Assembly: GCA_002281855.1 (NCBI GenBank)
Contig: NCHQ01000011.1
Coordinates: forward strand, 1-64,000
Reading direction: 5' to 3'
DNA: 64,000 nt
Source: Rhodospirillales bacterium 24-66-33
Lineage (GTDB): Bacteria > Pseudomonadota > Alphaproteobacteria > Reyranellales > Reyranellaceae
Made by a program: the position numbers and the translations under genes. This document shows positions 55,374 to 63,759 of the stretch, piece by piece (position 1 is the first letter of the stretch; each line of letters begins with the position of its first letter). The notes beneath the pieces were generated by a model that ran no database searches, had not been told where the DNA came from, and worked only from the letters and a program-made list of their open reading frames with translations.

Positions 55374-55807
55374 TGCGCAGCCTCGTCGCCCTCGCTCTCG
55401 CTCTCATGGCCGGTCCCGCCGCGGCGCAACAGGTCGATCCGCAGATCGTCGGTGATTCGATTCCCCGCTCGCTCACCGGCCAGCCGGGGGACGCGACGCG
55501 GGGCCGGGCGATCGTCGCCAACCGCAGCGTCGGTCTCTGCCTGCTCTGCCACTCCGGTCCGATCGCGGAGGAGCGCTTCCAGGGCGACCTGGCGCCCAGC
55601 CTCGCGGGCGCAGGCTCGCGCTGGTCGGAGGGACAATTGCGTCTGCGCATCGTCGATGGGTCGCGTCTCAATGCCGACACGATCATGCCGGCCTACTATC
55701 GCACCCAGGGCCTGCACCGGGTCGCTCGCAACTTCGAGGGCAGGACCATCCTCACCGCTGTGCAAGTCGAGGATGTCGTGGCCTATCTCGTCACGCTGAG
55801 GGATTGA
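55373..55807 (+). CDS. soxX: Sulfur-oxidising protein SoxX
   Basis: SoxX is the monohaem cytochrome partner of SoxA. The 144-residue protein has a signal peptide and the haem site CLLCH (residues 56-60), with Met in TIMPAYY as the distal ligand. SoxAX joins thiosulfate to the SoxY carrier. Its start overlaps the fccB stop by one base. Confidence 0.9.
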   Translation: MRSLVALALALMAGPAAAQQVDPQIVGDSIPRSLTGQPGDATRGRAIVANRSVGLCLLCHSGPIAEERFQGDLAPSLAGAGSRWSEGQLRLRIVDGSRLNADTIMPAYYRTQGLHRVARNFEGRTILTAVQVEDVVAYLVTLRD

Positions 55808-56251
55808 ATGGATCGACGTCTCTTTCTGGCCGGCACGGCCGCGATCGTCGTGCTGCCGCTTGGCCCCGCGGCAGCGACGCCCGATGCCATGGCCGAGGCG
55901 ATCAAGAAGGTCATCGGTGAGGCGACGCCGATCGAAGGCAGGATGAAGCTCGACGTGCCGCCGCTGGTCGAGAACGGCAGTACCGTGCCGCTCACCGTCT
56001 CCGTCGAAAGTCCGATGACCGAAGCCGACCATGTGAAGGCGATCCACGTCTTCAACGAGAAGAATCCGCAGCCCAATGTCTTTTCCGCCCGGCTCGGCCC
56101 GCGCAACGGCAAGGCGATGGTCGGCACGCGCATCAAGCTCGGCGACAGCCAGCGGATCGTCGCCATCGCCGAGACCAGCGACGGCAAGTTCTGGAGCGTC
56201 GGTGCCGACGTGATCGTCACCCTGGCCGCCTGCCTCGAGGAGTCGCCCTGA
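55808..56251 (+). CDS. soxY: Sulfur carrier protein SoxY with atypical C-terminus
   Basis: SoxY carries sulfur intermediates on a Cys in a C-terminal GGCGG arm. The 147-residue protein has an N-terminal signal (RRLFLAGTAAIVVLPLG), the SoxY core, and Cys142, but the tail reads AACLEESP instead of GGCGG. The Cys could still be used, but the flexible Gly arm is missing. It overlaps soxZ by one base. Confidence 0.88.
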   Translation: MDRRLFLAGTAAIVVLPLGPAAATPDAMAEAIKKVIGEATPIEGRMKLDVPPLVENGSTVPLTVSVESPMTEADHVKAIHVFNEKNPQPNVFSARLGPRNGKAMVGTRIKLGDSQRIVAIAETSDGKFWSVGADVIVTLAACLEESP

Positions 56252-56571
56252 TGTCGAACATCCTGGTGAATGCTCCGAAGACCGCCAAGCGTGGCGACGT
56301 CGTCGAGATCAAGGCGCTGATCATGCACCCGATGGAGACCGGCTTCCGACCGGGCCCCAACGGCCGCATCATTCCGCGCAACATCATCGAGCGTTTCACC
56401 GCGACCTGGAACGGCGCCGAGATCTTCGCGATGGACATGTCGCCGGCGATCGCCGCCAATCCCTTCGTGTCATTCTTTGCTCAGGCGAACGAGAGCGGCA
56501 CCGTGGTCCTGCGCTGGACCGGCGACGAGGGCTTCGCCGCCGAGCATCGGGTCGACATCACCGTCGCATGA
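56251..56571 (+). CDS. soxZ: Sulfur-oxidising protein SoxZ
   Basis: The 106-residue immunoglobulin-like protein forms the SoxYZ complex. It has the typical VEIKALIMHPMETGFRPGP and IIPRNIIERF segments. Start and stop overlap with soxY and soxA. Confidence 0.93.
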   Translation: MSNILVNAPKTAKRGDVVEIKALIMHPMETGFRPGPNGRIIPRNIIERFTATWNGAEIFAMDMSPAIAANPFVSFFAQANESGTVVLRWTGDEGFAAEHRVDITVA

Positions 56572-57356
56572 GGAGGCGCCTGCTCGTCGTCGGTCTCGGC
56601 CTGGTGTTCGTGGCCACCTATGCGGCGGCCCAGGTCGGCAGCCAATCGGGTGCGGACAAGCGTCGGTCCGGCTACCGGGACATGGGCGAGGCGCTGCAGA
56701 AGATGCAGGACGACGATACGGCCAATCCCGGCATGCTGTTCGTCCAGCTCGGCAGCCAGCTCTGGGCAAAGCCAGCAGGCGTCGCGAACAAATCCTGTGC
56801 CGACTGCCATGGTGCCGATGCCGCCAGCATGAAGGGCGTAGCCACCCGCTATCCCGCGATCCCGGCGGGCAGTGACCGTCCGCTCGATCTCGAGGGCCGC
56901 ATCAATCTCTGCCGCACGCAGCACCAGAGCGCCGATCCTCTCCCACCCGAAAATCTTGACCTGCTGGCGCTGGCCGCCTTCGTCGCGCACCAATCGCGAG
57001 GCTTGCCGATCGCGCCGCCCGCCGACCCGCGTCTCGAGGCATTCCGCCAGCAAGGGGAGGAGATCTATCGCCGCCGCCAGGGCCAGCTCAATCTGTCCTG
57101 CGCGATCTGCCATGATGACAATGCCGGCAAGAAACTGGCGGGCATCGTCATTCCGGAGGCGCATCCCACCGGCTATCCGATCTATCGTCTGGAATGGCAG
57201 GCGCTCGGATCGCTCAAGCGTCGGCTGCGCAACTGCATGGTCGGCATCCGCGCCGAAGCCTGGCCGCTCGATGCCCCGGAATACACAGCGCTGGAACTCT
57301 ATCTGATGGAGCGGGCGAAGGGTCTCAAACTGGAAACGCCGGCGGTGCGGCCTTAG
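56568..57356 (+). CDS. soxA: L-cysteine S-thiosulfotransferase SoxA (dihaem type)
   Basis: The 262-residue protein has a signal peptide and two haem motifs, CADCH (77-81) and CAICH (178-182), and the active-site Cys223 in RNCMVGIRAEAW, which ligates haem and receives thiosulfate. It completes soxXYZA. No soxB or soxCD follows, so oxidation may be incomplete or use genes elsewhere. Confidence 0.93.
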   Translation: MRRRLLVVGLGLVFVATYAAAQVGSQSGADKRRSGYRDMGEALQKMQDDDTANPGMLFVQLGSQLWAKPAGVANKSCADCHGADAASMKGVATRYPAIPAGSDRPLDLEGRINLCRTQHQSADPLPPENLDLLALAAFVAHQSRGLPIAPPADPRLEAFRQQGEEIYRRRQGQLNLSCAICHDDNAGKKLAGIVIPEAHPTGYPIYRLEWQALGSLKRRLRNCMVGIRAEAWPLDAPEYTALELYLMERAKGLKLETPAVRP

Positions 57357-57485
57357 ACGTTCGTCGCGACGAGAGACGGATTTTCTCTCGCGAACGGGTG
57401 CTGGAGCTATTCCTGCCGTCTGGGTCGCCCGATTCGACCGAGCGTTTCATTGCTGCGGTAGCGAACGCGCCCGTAAAGTCCCGAG

Positions 57486-57758
57486 ATGCTCAGCCTTGCC
57501 AGCACTCTTGTCACCCGGGCGGCGCGTCTGATTCAGGCGGCATATGAAGAGCCCGCTCTCTGGACGATTTCCGCTAAGGGGTGCGTCGTGGGCTCGCTGG
57601 TATGCGAGGCCGGCGCATGGCGCCTCTCCTGGTTCGACGACGCCCCTCCGCGGCTGGTGAACTATGCCGGTCGAGTGGATAGCGACGTCGAGGCGCTCGC
57701 CCTTGTCTTCAGCGAGCGGCTGGGTGCCCCGGTGCGCCTGGAGTCGCTTCCGGTCTAG
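57486..57758 (+). CDS. Hypothetical protein
   Basis: The 90-residue soluble protein has no membrane segment or family motif I recognise. Its codon use resembles its neighbours, and it fills the gap between soxA and the Lrp gene, so it may be real. Function unknown. Confidence 0.45.
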   Translation: MLSLASTLVTRAARLIQAAYEEPALWTISAKGCVVGSLVCEAGAWRLSWFDDAPPRLVNYAGRVDSDVEALALVFSERLGAPVRLESLPV

Positions 57759-57784
57759 ACTGACGGCACCGCGTTGACGGATTG

Positions 57785-58270
57785 ATGAACATGGATGCCA
57801 TCGACAAGAAGATCGTCGCGCTCCTCCAGGAGGATGCGAGCCTTTCGCTGGCGCAGATCGCCCATCGCGTCGGCCTCTCGCAAAGCCCCTGCTGGAAGCG
57901 CATCCAGCGACTGGAAAAGTCCGGCGTCATCCTGAAGCGGGTGGCGCTGATCTCGCCCGAGGCGATCGGCATGGGTTTGACGGTGTTCGTGTCGATCGAG
58001 ACCGGTGACCATTCCTCGGCCTGGCTCTCCAAGTTCGCCAGCACGGTCACGGCCATGCCCGAAGTGATGGAGTTCCACCGCATGGCCGGCGACATCGACT
58101 ACATGCTGCGCGTCGCGGTTCCCGACATGCAGGCCTACGATCTGTTCTACAAGAAGCTGATCGACACGATGCCGCTCAAGAACGTGACCTCGCGCTTCTC
58201 GATGGAGCGCGTGAAGTCGACGACGGCCTATCCAATCGTCTCCGATCTCAAGCCCGTCCGTAAGCGTTAG
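57785..58270 (+). CDS. Lrp/AsnC family transcriptional regulator
   Basis: The 161-residue protein has an N-terminal helix-turn-helix (LSLAQIAHRVGLSQSPCWKRIQRLEKSGVI region) and a C-terminal RAM domain. These regulators often respond to amino acids. The start may be 57785 or the ATG at 57791. Its 3' end overlaps the convergent DoxX gene by 23 bp. Confidence 0.9.
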   Translation: MNMDAIDKKIVALLQEDASLSLAQIAHRVGLSQSPCWKRIQRLEKSGVILKRVALISPEAIGMGLTVFVSIETGDHSSAWLSKFASTVTAMPEVMEFHRMAGDIDYMLRVAVPDMQAYDLFYKKLIDTMPLKNVTSRFSMERVKSTTAYPIVSDLKPVRKR

Positions 58271-58697
58271 GCATCGCCCGCGCGAAGAAGAGCCGGTCGA
58301 GCGCCAGCCTGCCCGGCCCGAACTTGGCGAGATAGAGCAGCGCCACGGCCCAGACCCCATGCGTGTCGAAGGCGTTGGGATAGACGAAGATCTCGATCAC
58401 CAGGGTCATGCCCAGCAGGGCGAGCGCCGCCGGCCGCGTGAACAGGCCGAGGAAGAGCAGGAACGGCAGGCTGAGTTCCGCTCCTGTCGCCAGGTAGGAT
58501 GCCAACTCGGGCGGGAGGAGCGGCAGCATGTACTCTTCGCGAAACAGGGTGAGAGTCGTGCCGTCGGCCCAGCCTTCGAGCTTCAGCAGGCCCGAGCGCA
58601 GGAAGATCGTGCCGACGGAAAGGCGGGCGAGGAGGGCCAGCAACTCGTGCGGGATGCGTGCCAGCAGCGCGTCGAGACGCGAGAGCAGAGCGATCAT
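58248..58697 (-). CDS. DoxX family membrane protein of the bufferin operon
   Basis: The 149-residue protein has about four membrane helices (LARLSVGTIFLRSGLLKLEGW; LSLPFLLFLGLFTRPAALALLG) and matches DoxX. DoxX-type genes often end bufferin operons. Its start overlaps the bufC stop (ATGA), so it is the last gene of bufA-bufB-bufC-doxX. Confidence 0.85.
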   Translation of the reverse strand: MIALLSRLDALLARIPHELLALLARLSVGTIFLRSGLLKLEGWADGTTLTLFREEYMLPLLPPELASYLATGAELSLPFLLFLGLFTRPAALALLGMTLVIEIFVYPNAFDTHGVWAVALLYLAKFGPGRLALDRLFFARAMPNAYGRA

Positions 58698-59491
58698 GAA
58701 GACGATCCTTGGGACAGGGTTGTGATGGCGCCGGCACCGAACAGCGTCGCCAGCGCCGTTGCGAGATCGAAACTGTCGTGGGTACGCGACGCCGCCTCGG
58801 CGGCGGCGCTCAACGCAACCCCTTGCGCGAGTTCGGCCACCAGCAGGTCGGCGCCCGGTGGAAGCCGTTGGACGAGAACGTCGAGATGTGGCCGCGTCAC
58901 CAGCGCCGTCTCGCCCGTCCAGTCGGCCGCCGGCGCCTCGGGCGTCGCGTCATGGGTGTTGGTGGTCCATACAGAGACGATGGGCCACGGCGAGGCGATG
59001 ACGGCCATGGCGGGATGCAGGCCGAGTCTGACGGAGCCAAGCGCTTCCGGAGGCAGCTCCGCGAGTCGGCCGATATCGGCCGCGCTGGCATCGGCGCTGT
59101 GGAATGCGACGTGGCGCGACCATTCCAGTCGGGCGATGTCGGGCAGATAGGGCAGGTCTGCCGCAGGATCGAACCCCTCCAGGAAATTCGCGAAGGCGGT
59201 GCCATACTCGGCGAGGACGGGCGACCGCGGCGGATGCCGCTCGATGAAGACCAGCGCCATGGCAGTGAAGAACTCGTCGCCGACCAGGCGCTCCACCACC
59301 GGAAACCGTGCCGCCAGGGCGGCGGCCAGACTGGCCTTCACGTTGTTGCGGTAGACGCCGAATCGTCGCTCGCGCGTCGGCCGGACGTCGTGACGGATGC
59401 CGTCGGGCACCGCCAGAGGGGCCTGAAGGACGGCATGGGCAAAGCGGTGCTGCAGGTCGGCAAGACCGCTGCCGTCAGGCTGCGCGGGCAT
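58694..59491 (-). CDS. bufC: BufC/HvfC-type partner protein (DUF2063)
   Basis: The 265-residue protein has the N-terminal DUF2063 domain (LQHRFAHAVL; RFGVYRNNVKASLAAALAARFPVVERLVG) typical of BufC/HvfC. These proteins recruit the precursor peptide to the MNIO enzyme BufB. It overlaps bufB by 17 bp. Confidence 0.88.
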   Translation of the reverse strand: MPAQPDGSGLADLQHRFAHAVLQAPLAVPDGIRHDVRPTRERRFGVYRNNVKASLAAALAARFPVVERLVGDEFFTAMALVFIERHPPRSPVLAEYGTAFANFLEGFDPAADLPYLPDIARLEWSRHVAFHSADASAADIGRLAELPPEALGSVRLGLHPAMAVIASPWPIVSVWTTNTHDATPEAPAADWTGETALVTRPHLDVLVQRLPPGADLLVAELAQGVALSAAAEAASRTHDSFDLATALATLFGAGAITTLSQGSSS

Positions 59492-60329
59492 CGAGGCCTC
59501 CGGCCGTCTGCAGAATCGACTGGGCCCGCTGGACTTCGGCCTCGAGGTCGGGCCAGGCCGGCACGTCGGCGTCCCACTCGATCAGTGTGGGACGGACACC
59601 CCGGCGCGCGATCACATCCCGAAAGAGAGACCAGACCTCCGCAGAGATCGTCCGGTCGTGGGTATCGACGTACAGGGCGTCGCCGTCGCTCTCCAGCACG
59701 GCGTGACCGGCGAGATGGATCTCGCCGACATGCTCATGCGGGAAGCATTCGAGGTAGGCGCGGGGATCGAAGCCGTGATTGGCCGCGGAGACGACGACGT
59801 TGTTGACGTCGAGCAGCAGGCCGCAGCCGCTGCGTCGGGCAAGCGCCCGCAGGAAATCCGTCTCCGGCATTTCTTCCCCGTCGAAGCGGAGATAGGTCGA
59901 GGGATTCTCGATGAGGATTGTTCTTCCGAGCACCGTCTGGGCCTCGTCGACGTGGCGTGCCACCAGCGACAGGGTGGCTTCCGTATAGGGAAGGGGCAGC
60001 AGGTCGTTCAGGAAAGTCCCCTCATGCGTCGACCAGGCGAGATGCTCCGACACGATGAAAGGCTGATACCGGTCGACCACCGACTTCAGGCGCCCGAGAT
60101 GACCCGGCGCCATGCCGTTGGCCGATCCGATCGACAGGCCCACGCCATGCACCGACAGCGGATAGAGCGCGCGAACGCGCTCCAGGAAATGATGCGGCGG
60201 ACCGCCGGCTCCCATGTAGTTCTCGGCATGCACCTCGAACCAGCCGACATCGGGTCGGGCTTCGAGGATGTGCCGCTGGTGTTCGGGCTTCAGCCCGGCA
60301 CCAGCACGAAGCAGGCGGTCCGCCGTCAC
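59475..60329 (-). CDS. bufB: MNIO family peptide-modifying enzyme BufB (DUF692)
   Basis: BufB is a multinuclear iron oxidative enzyme that converts Cys residues of bufferin precursors. The 284-residue TIM-barrel protein has metal-ligand segments VHAENYM, LSVHGVGLSIG, VSEHLAWS, ENPSTYL, LLLDVNNVVVSA, GEIHLAGH and DTHDRTI. The start is a GTG 12 bp after bufA. Confidence 0.92.
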   Translation of the reverse strand: MTADRLLRAGAGLKPEHQRHILEARPDVGWFEVHAENYMGAGGPPHHFLERVRALYPLSVHGVGLSIGSANGMAPGHLGRLKSVVDRYQPFIVSEHLAWSTHEGTFLNDLLPLPYTEATLSLVARHVDEAQTVLGRTILIENPSTYLRFDGEEMPETDFLRALARRSGCGLLLDVNNVVVSAANHGFDPRAYLECFPHEHVGEIHLAGHAVLESDGDALYVDTHDRTISAEVWSLFRDVIARRGVRPTLIEWDADVPAWPDLEAEVQRAQSILQTAGGLDARAA

Positions 60330-60341
60330 GACGCGTCTTCC

Positions 60342-60632
60342 TTACATCGGGGCGAGCGTGCCCATGCGCTTCTTGCCGTCCTTGAGGGTGACTTCCATCT
60401 TGGCGCAGGACCCCTTGGCGACGTACTTCCAGGCCTTGGCGTCATAGTCCGCCTTGGACTGGCCGGCGCAGGAATTGTTGCCGGTGGCGGCGCAGTCGTT
60501 CTTGCCTGCCATCGAGATGCCGTAGCACCTCTCCTTGTCGGCGTTGGCGGTCTGCGCGTTGGCGCCGGACGACATCAGGGCGGCGGCGGCGACGGCGGCG
60601 GCGAGGGCTACCGTGGTGGTACGATTGATCAT
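60342..60632 (-). CDS. bufA: Bufferin precursor peptide BufA (DUF2282)
   Basis: The 96-residue precursor has a Sec signal peptide ending SSGANA and a core with four cysteines (Cys36, 47, 55, 76) in ERCYGIS, NDCAAT, NNSCAG and KGSCAK. Bufferins are ribosomally made, modified peptides that bind copper in the periplasm. GGAGG lies 8 nt before the ATG, and an ECF-type promoter is 50 bp further upstream. Confidence 0.92.
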   Translation of the reverse strand: MINRTTTVALAAAVAAAALMSSGANAQTANADKERCYGISMAGKNDCAATGNNSCAGQSKADYDAKAWKYVAKGSCAKMEVTLKDGKKRMGTLAPM

Positions 60633-60681
60633 GGACAAATCCTCCTTGGCTCTCGAGCCAATCACGGCTCGCAATGGATCA

Positions 60682-60707
60682 TTCGGGCGCAGCCGCGTCC
60701 GCGTTAC
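60682..60707 (-). promoter_or_regulatory. ECF (SigF-like) promoter for the bufferin operon
   Basis: On the minus strand GTAACG (60707-60702) and CGAA (60685-60682) are separated by 16 bp, matching the GTAACC-N16-CGAA pattern known for Caulobacter SigF. It reads toward bufA. Confidence 0.7.
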
Positions 60708-60744
60708 AGGCGCTCCGCCTTCTATTTTGTTCGAAGCGCCTGTA
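60704..60744. repeat. Inverted repeat spanning both ECF -35 boxes
   Basis: TTACAGGCGCT (60704-60714) and AGCGCCTGTAA (60734-60744) are perfect inverted repeats with 19 bp between them. They include part of each divergent promoter's -35 element, so both promoters have the same upstream context. Confidence 0.8.
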
Positions 60745-60767
60745 ATGTTTCGGCAAATCAACACGAA
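60742..60767 (+). promoter_or_regulatory. ECF (SigF-like) promoter for the sigma factor gene
   Basis: GTAATG (60742-60747) and CGAA (60764-60767) are separated by 16 bp, the same architecture as the divergent bufA promoter. This indicates autoregulation by the encoded sigma factor. Confidence 0.65.
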
Positions 60768-60777
60768 TGCGTGAAGA

Positions 60778-61335
60778 GTGGGCTCGTTGTCCGATCCGGA
60801 AGATCTCTCCGCACTCATGCGGGCGGCCCGGAAGGGGGACGACGAGGCATACCGGCGCCTGCTTCTCCGCGTCGCTACGTGGCTGCGCGCGGTGGCGTCG
60901 CGCGGGCTGGCGGCGGCCGGTCGGCCGAATGCGGATTGCGAGGACATCGTCCAGGAGACTTTGCTGGCCATGCATCTGAAGCGCGACACCTGGGACGAGA
61001 CGCAGCCCCTGCAGCCCTGGCTGCGGGCGATCGCGCGCCACAAGCTGGTCGACCATCTGCGGCGTCGCGGCTTCACCGATCACGTCGACATCGACGATCA
61101 TTCCGACACGCTCGCCGCGCCCGCGTCTGCGGAGGAGGGAAGTGCCCTCGATGCGCGACAGATGCTCGCCAGCTTGCCCGAGCGCCAGCGCCGGATCGTG
61201 GAAGGAATCTCCATCGAGGGGCAGAGCGCGCGAGACGTCGGGGTGAGGATGGGCATGAGCGAAGGCGCCGTCCGGGTCACGCTGCATCGCGCCCTTCGCG
61301 CGCTGGCCGAAGTCTATCGCAGGGACAGGACATGA
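60778..61335 (+). CDS. ECF sigma factor, SigF-like
   Basis: The 185-residue protein has sigma region 2 ([38 protein letters not shown]) and region 4 ([39 protein letters not shown]). With a following NrsF anti-sigma gene it matches the SigF type that controls bufferins under metal stress. The start is uncertain: GTG 60778 or TTG 60787; both lie close to the predicted transcription start. Confidence 0.9.
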   Translation: MGSLSDPEDLSALMRAARKGDDEAYRRLLLRVATWLRAVASRGLAAAGRPNADCEDIVQETLLAMHLKRDTWDETQPLQPWLRAIARHKLVDHLRRRGFTDHVDIDDHSDTLAAPASAEEGSALDARQMLASLPERQRRIVEGISIEGQSARDVGVRMGMSEGAVRVTLHRALRALAEVYRRDRT

Positions 61336-61967
61336 AGACCGAGCAGTTCGTGGCTTCCCTGGTTACCGACCGGGCATGGTCAGTGAGGCCGCTTGGACGT
61401 TCCGTGAGCCGGGCCGTGCTGGCGGGCGCGCTGGTGTCGCTCGTGATCTTTGCGCTGGAGTTCGGGCCGCGCGTCGATCTGGCGGCGGCCTTCGCGACCT
61501 GGCGGTTCGACGCCAAGCTCGCCCTGGTGCTGTCGGCCCTGGTGGCAGCCTCTGCTGCCTGCCTTGCCATGGCGCGGCCGGTGATCACCGTGCGATGGCG
61601 CTGGGCCGTGCTGCCGGTTCTCCTCATCGCGGCGGCGGCGCTGGGGGCCGAACTCGCTGTGGTTCCTGCCGGGACCTGGGAGACGCGGCTGGTCGGCAGC
61701 AACGCGCTCGTCTGCCTGACGGCCATCCCGCTCTTTGCGCTTGCGCCTCTGGCGGCACTGCTGCTGACGCTGCGCCATGCGGCGCCGGCCTCTCCCACGC
61801 TTGCCGGCGCCGCATGCGGCGCACTGGCGGCGGCGGCGGCCGCGGTGATCTATGCGTTTCACTGCTTCGACGATTCGCCGCTCTTCGTCTTCACCTGGTA
61901 TTCCTCGGCAGCAATCCCGGTCATTCTGCTGGGCGCCGTCGTCGGGCGCCGCCTGTTGCGCTGGTAG
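61332..61967 (+). CDS. nrsF: NrsF anti-sigma factor (DUF1109)
   Basis: The 211-residue membrane protein has about six hydrophobic helices after a short cytoplasmic N-terminus and matches DUF1109/NrsF, which holds SigF-type sigma factors inactive. It includes a Cys in IYAFHCFDDSP that could take part in metal sensing. It overlaps the sigma gene (ATGA) and its end overlaps the convergent LysR gene by 47 bp. Confidence 0.88.
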   Translation: MKTEQFVASLVTDRAWSVRPLGRSVSRAVLAGALVSLVIFALEFGPRVDLAAAFATWRFDAKLALVLSALVAASAACLAMARPVITVRWRWAVLPVLLIAAAALGAELAVVPAGTWETRLVGSNALVCLTAIPLFALAPLAALLLTLRHAAPASPTLAGAACGALAAAAAAVIYAFHCFDDSPLFVFTWYSSAAIPVILLGAVVGRRLLRW

Positions 61968-62862
61968 CGGACGTTTCGCTCGCTCCGCGCAGGGCCTCGA
62001 ACAACTGCCGCGCCGGCTTGGGAAGACGCCGTGAATCGCGGACATACAAAGCGAGTTCGCGGATCGACCAGGGCTCCGTGAGGCGCAACGTCGCGAGCGG
62101 CAGGGCACGACGGTGGCGCAGGGCGGTCGCCTCCGGCACGATTCCGACGCCGCCGCCGGCCGCCACCATAGCGCAGACAGTGTCGAGGCTGTTGACCCGC
62201 ACGCGCAGCCGCAGGGCGCGGCCGAGGCGGGCGGCCTGCATGGCGAGATGCTCGTCGAGCGCGGTGCCGCGCGGCAGGCCCACGAAATCGAGGTCGAGCA
62301 GGTCGGCAAATCCCGTCTGTCGCTTGCCTGCCAGCTGGTGCCCGGTCGGGACGGCCAGCACCAGTCGATCGATGCGGAAGGGATGGCTCTCCAGCCCGGG
62401 GACGGAAGCGGCCTGCGATCCGATGCCGAGATCCGCATCGCCCGCGGCGATGGCAGCGCCGATCGCCGGACTCTCGCGATCCTCGAGATCGATGTCGATC
62501 GTCGGATTGGCCGCCAGGAACGTCGCCAGCAGCGACGGCAGATGCTCGGAGAGCGCCGACGTGTTGGCGAGGATCCGCACGCTGCCCTTCAAACCCCGCG
62601 AGTAGGCGCCGAGGTCGCCGCGCATCGTCTCGATCTGCTGCAGCACGATGCGGGCGTGGTCGAGCAAGCTGCGGCCCGCCTCGGTCGGTGCGACGCCACG
62701 GCGTCCGCGCTTCAGCAGGGGAACGCCGAGCATTTCCTCCATGCCGCGGATGCGCGCGCTGGCGGAAGCGAGCGCCAGATGCGCCCGCTCGGCGCCACGC
62801 GTGATGCTGCCGGTTTGCGTCACGTGCAGGAAGAGCCGCAGGTCGATGAGATCGAAGCGCAT
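61921..62862 (-). CDS. LysR family transcriptional regulator
   Basis: The 313-residue protein has an N-terminal LysR helix-turn-helix (QTGSITRGAERAHLALASASARI) and a periplasmic-binding-like effector domain. It is divergent from the TauE gene at 62952, which is its likely target. The ATG at 62862 gives the family start. The 47-bp overlap with nrsF on the other strand is unusual but both frames are conserved-looking. Confidence 0.88.
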   Translation of the reverse strand: MRFDLIDLRLFLHVTQTGSITRGAERAHLALASASARIRGMEEMLGVPLLKRGRRGVAPTEAGRSLLDHARIVLQQIETMRGDLGAYSRGLKGSVRILANTSALSEHLPSLLATFLAANPTIDIDLEDRESPAIGAAIAAGDADLGIGSQAASVPGLESHPFRIDRLVLAVPTGHQLAGKRQTGFADLLDLDFVGLPRGTALDEHLAMQAARLGRALRLRVRVNSLDTVCAMVAAGGGVGIVPEATALRHRRALPLATLRLTEPWSIRELALYVRDSRRLPKPARQLFEALRGASETSATSATGGARRRRPAE

Positions 62863-62951
62863 GGAATACTCACTCTGCCTTCGTATATTCCGAAGGCATA
62901 CGCCGGATTCTCCGCATTGCGAAGCTGGAGTTCGGCAGCCAAGGCTGCGGC

Positions 62952-63692
62952 ATGGAACTTTCCACCCTCGCATTCGTCTTCGCTGTCTTCACCTTGGCGG
63001 GCTTCATCAAGGGAGTCCTCGGACTGGGGCTTCCCACCATCTCGATGGGCCTGCTGGCGGTGGTCCTGTCGCCGGTCGAGGCCGCGACGCTGCTGATCCT
63101 GCCGTCGCTGGTCACCAATGTCTGGCAGATGCTGGACGGGCCGCATCTCAGGTCTCTCCTGCGACGGCTCTGGCCGCTGAACCTGGCGGTCTGCCTCGGC
63201 ACGTGGGTGGGCGCGGGCTTCCTGTCTGGGCTGGGCGGAGCGTATGGCGCGGCGGCGCTCGGGACCGCGTTGATCGCCTACGCCGTCATCGGCCTGGGTG
63301 CGCGGAAGCTGGTCGTGCCGCTTGGCGCGGAAAGGTGGTTGGGCCCGCTCACCGGGGCAAGCACGGGCGCGATCACGGCCGCCACGGGCGTCTTCGTCAT
63401 TCCAGCCGTGCCCTATCTCCAGGCGATTGGCCTCACGAAGGATGAACTGGTTCAGGCGCTGGGTCTGTCCTTCACCGTGTCGACCCTGGCTCTGGCCGTC
63501 ACCCTGGCGGGCAGCGCCGGCCTCGATGTCGGACTCGCCTGGCCCTCGCTTGCAGGCGTGGCCGTGGCGTTGGTAGGAATGCGACTGGGCCAGGCCGTGC
63601 GTGCGCGCCTGTCGCCCGCGACGTTCAGGTTGTGGTTCTTCTCGGGGCTTCTGGCGCTGGGCGCTTATCTCGCAGCGCGCGGGCTGGCCTGA
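62952..63692 (+). CDS. TauE/SafE family transporter
   Basis: The 246-residue membrane protein has about eight hydrophobic segments with GFIKGVLGLGLPTISMGLLA and GASTGAITAATGVFVIPAVPYL as the two family repeats. It is the second TauE/SafE protein in the window and shows little direct similarity to the first. Probably regulated by the divergent LysR. Substrate unknown. Confidence 0.88.
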   Translation: MELSTLAFVFAVFTLAGFIKGVLGLGLPTISMGLLAVVLSPVEAATLLILPSLVTNVWQMLDGPHLRSLLRRLWPLNLAVCLGTWVGAGFLSGLGGAYGAAALGTALIAYAVIGLGARKLVVPLGAERWLGPLTGASTGAITAATGVFVIPAVPYLQAIGLTKDELVQALGLSFTVSTLALAVTLAGSAGLDVGLAWPSLAGVAVALVGMRLGQAVRARLSPATFRLWFFSGLLALGAYLAARGLA

Positions 63693-63759
63693 GCGGTCGA
63701 TGGACGATCGAGGAGGCCGGGTCTAGCTTCCGGAACCGTTTAATTCCTGGAGCGTTTCC

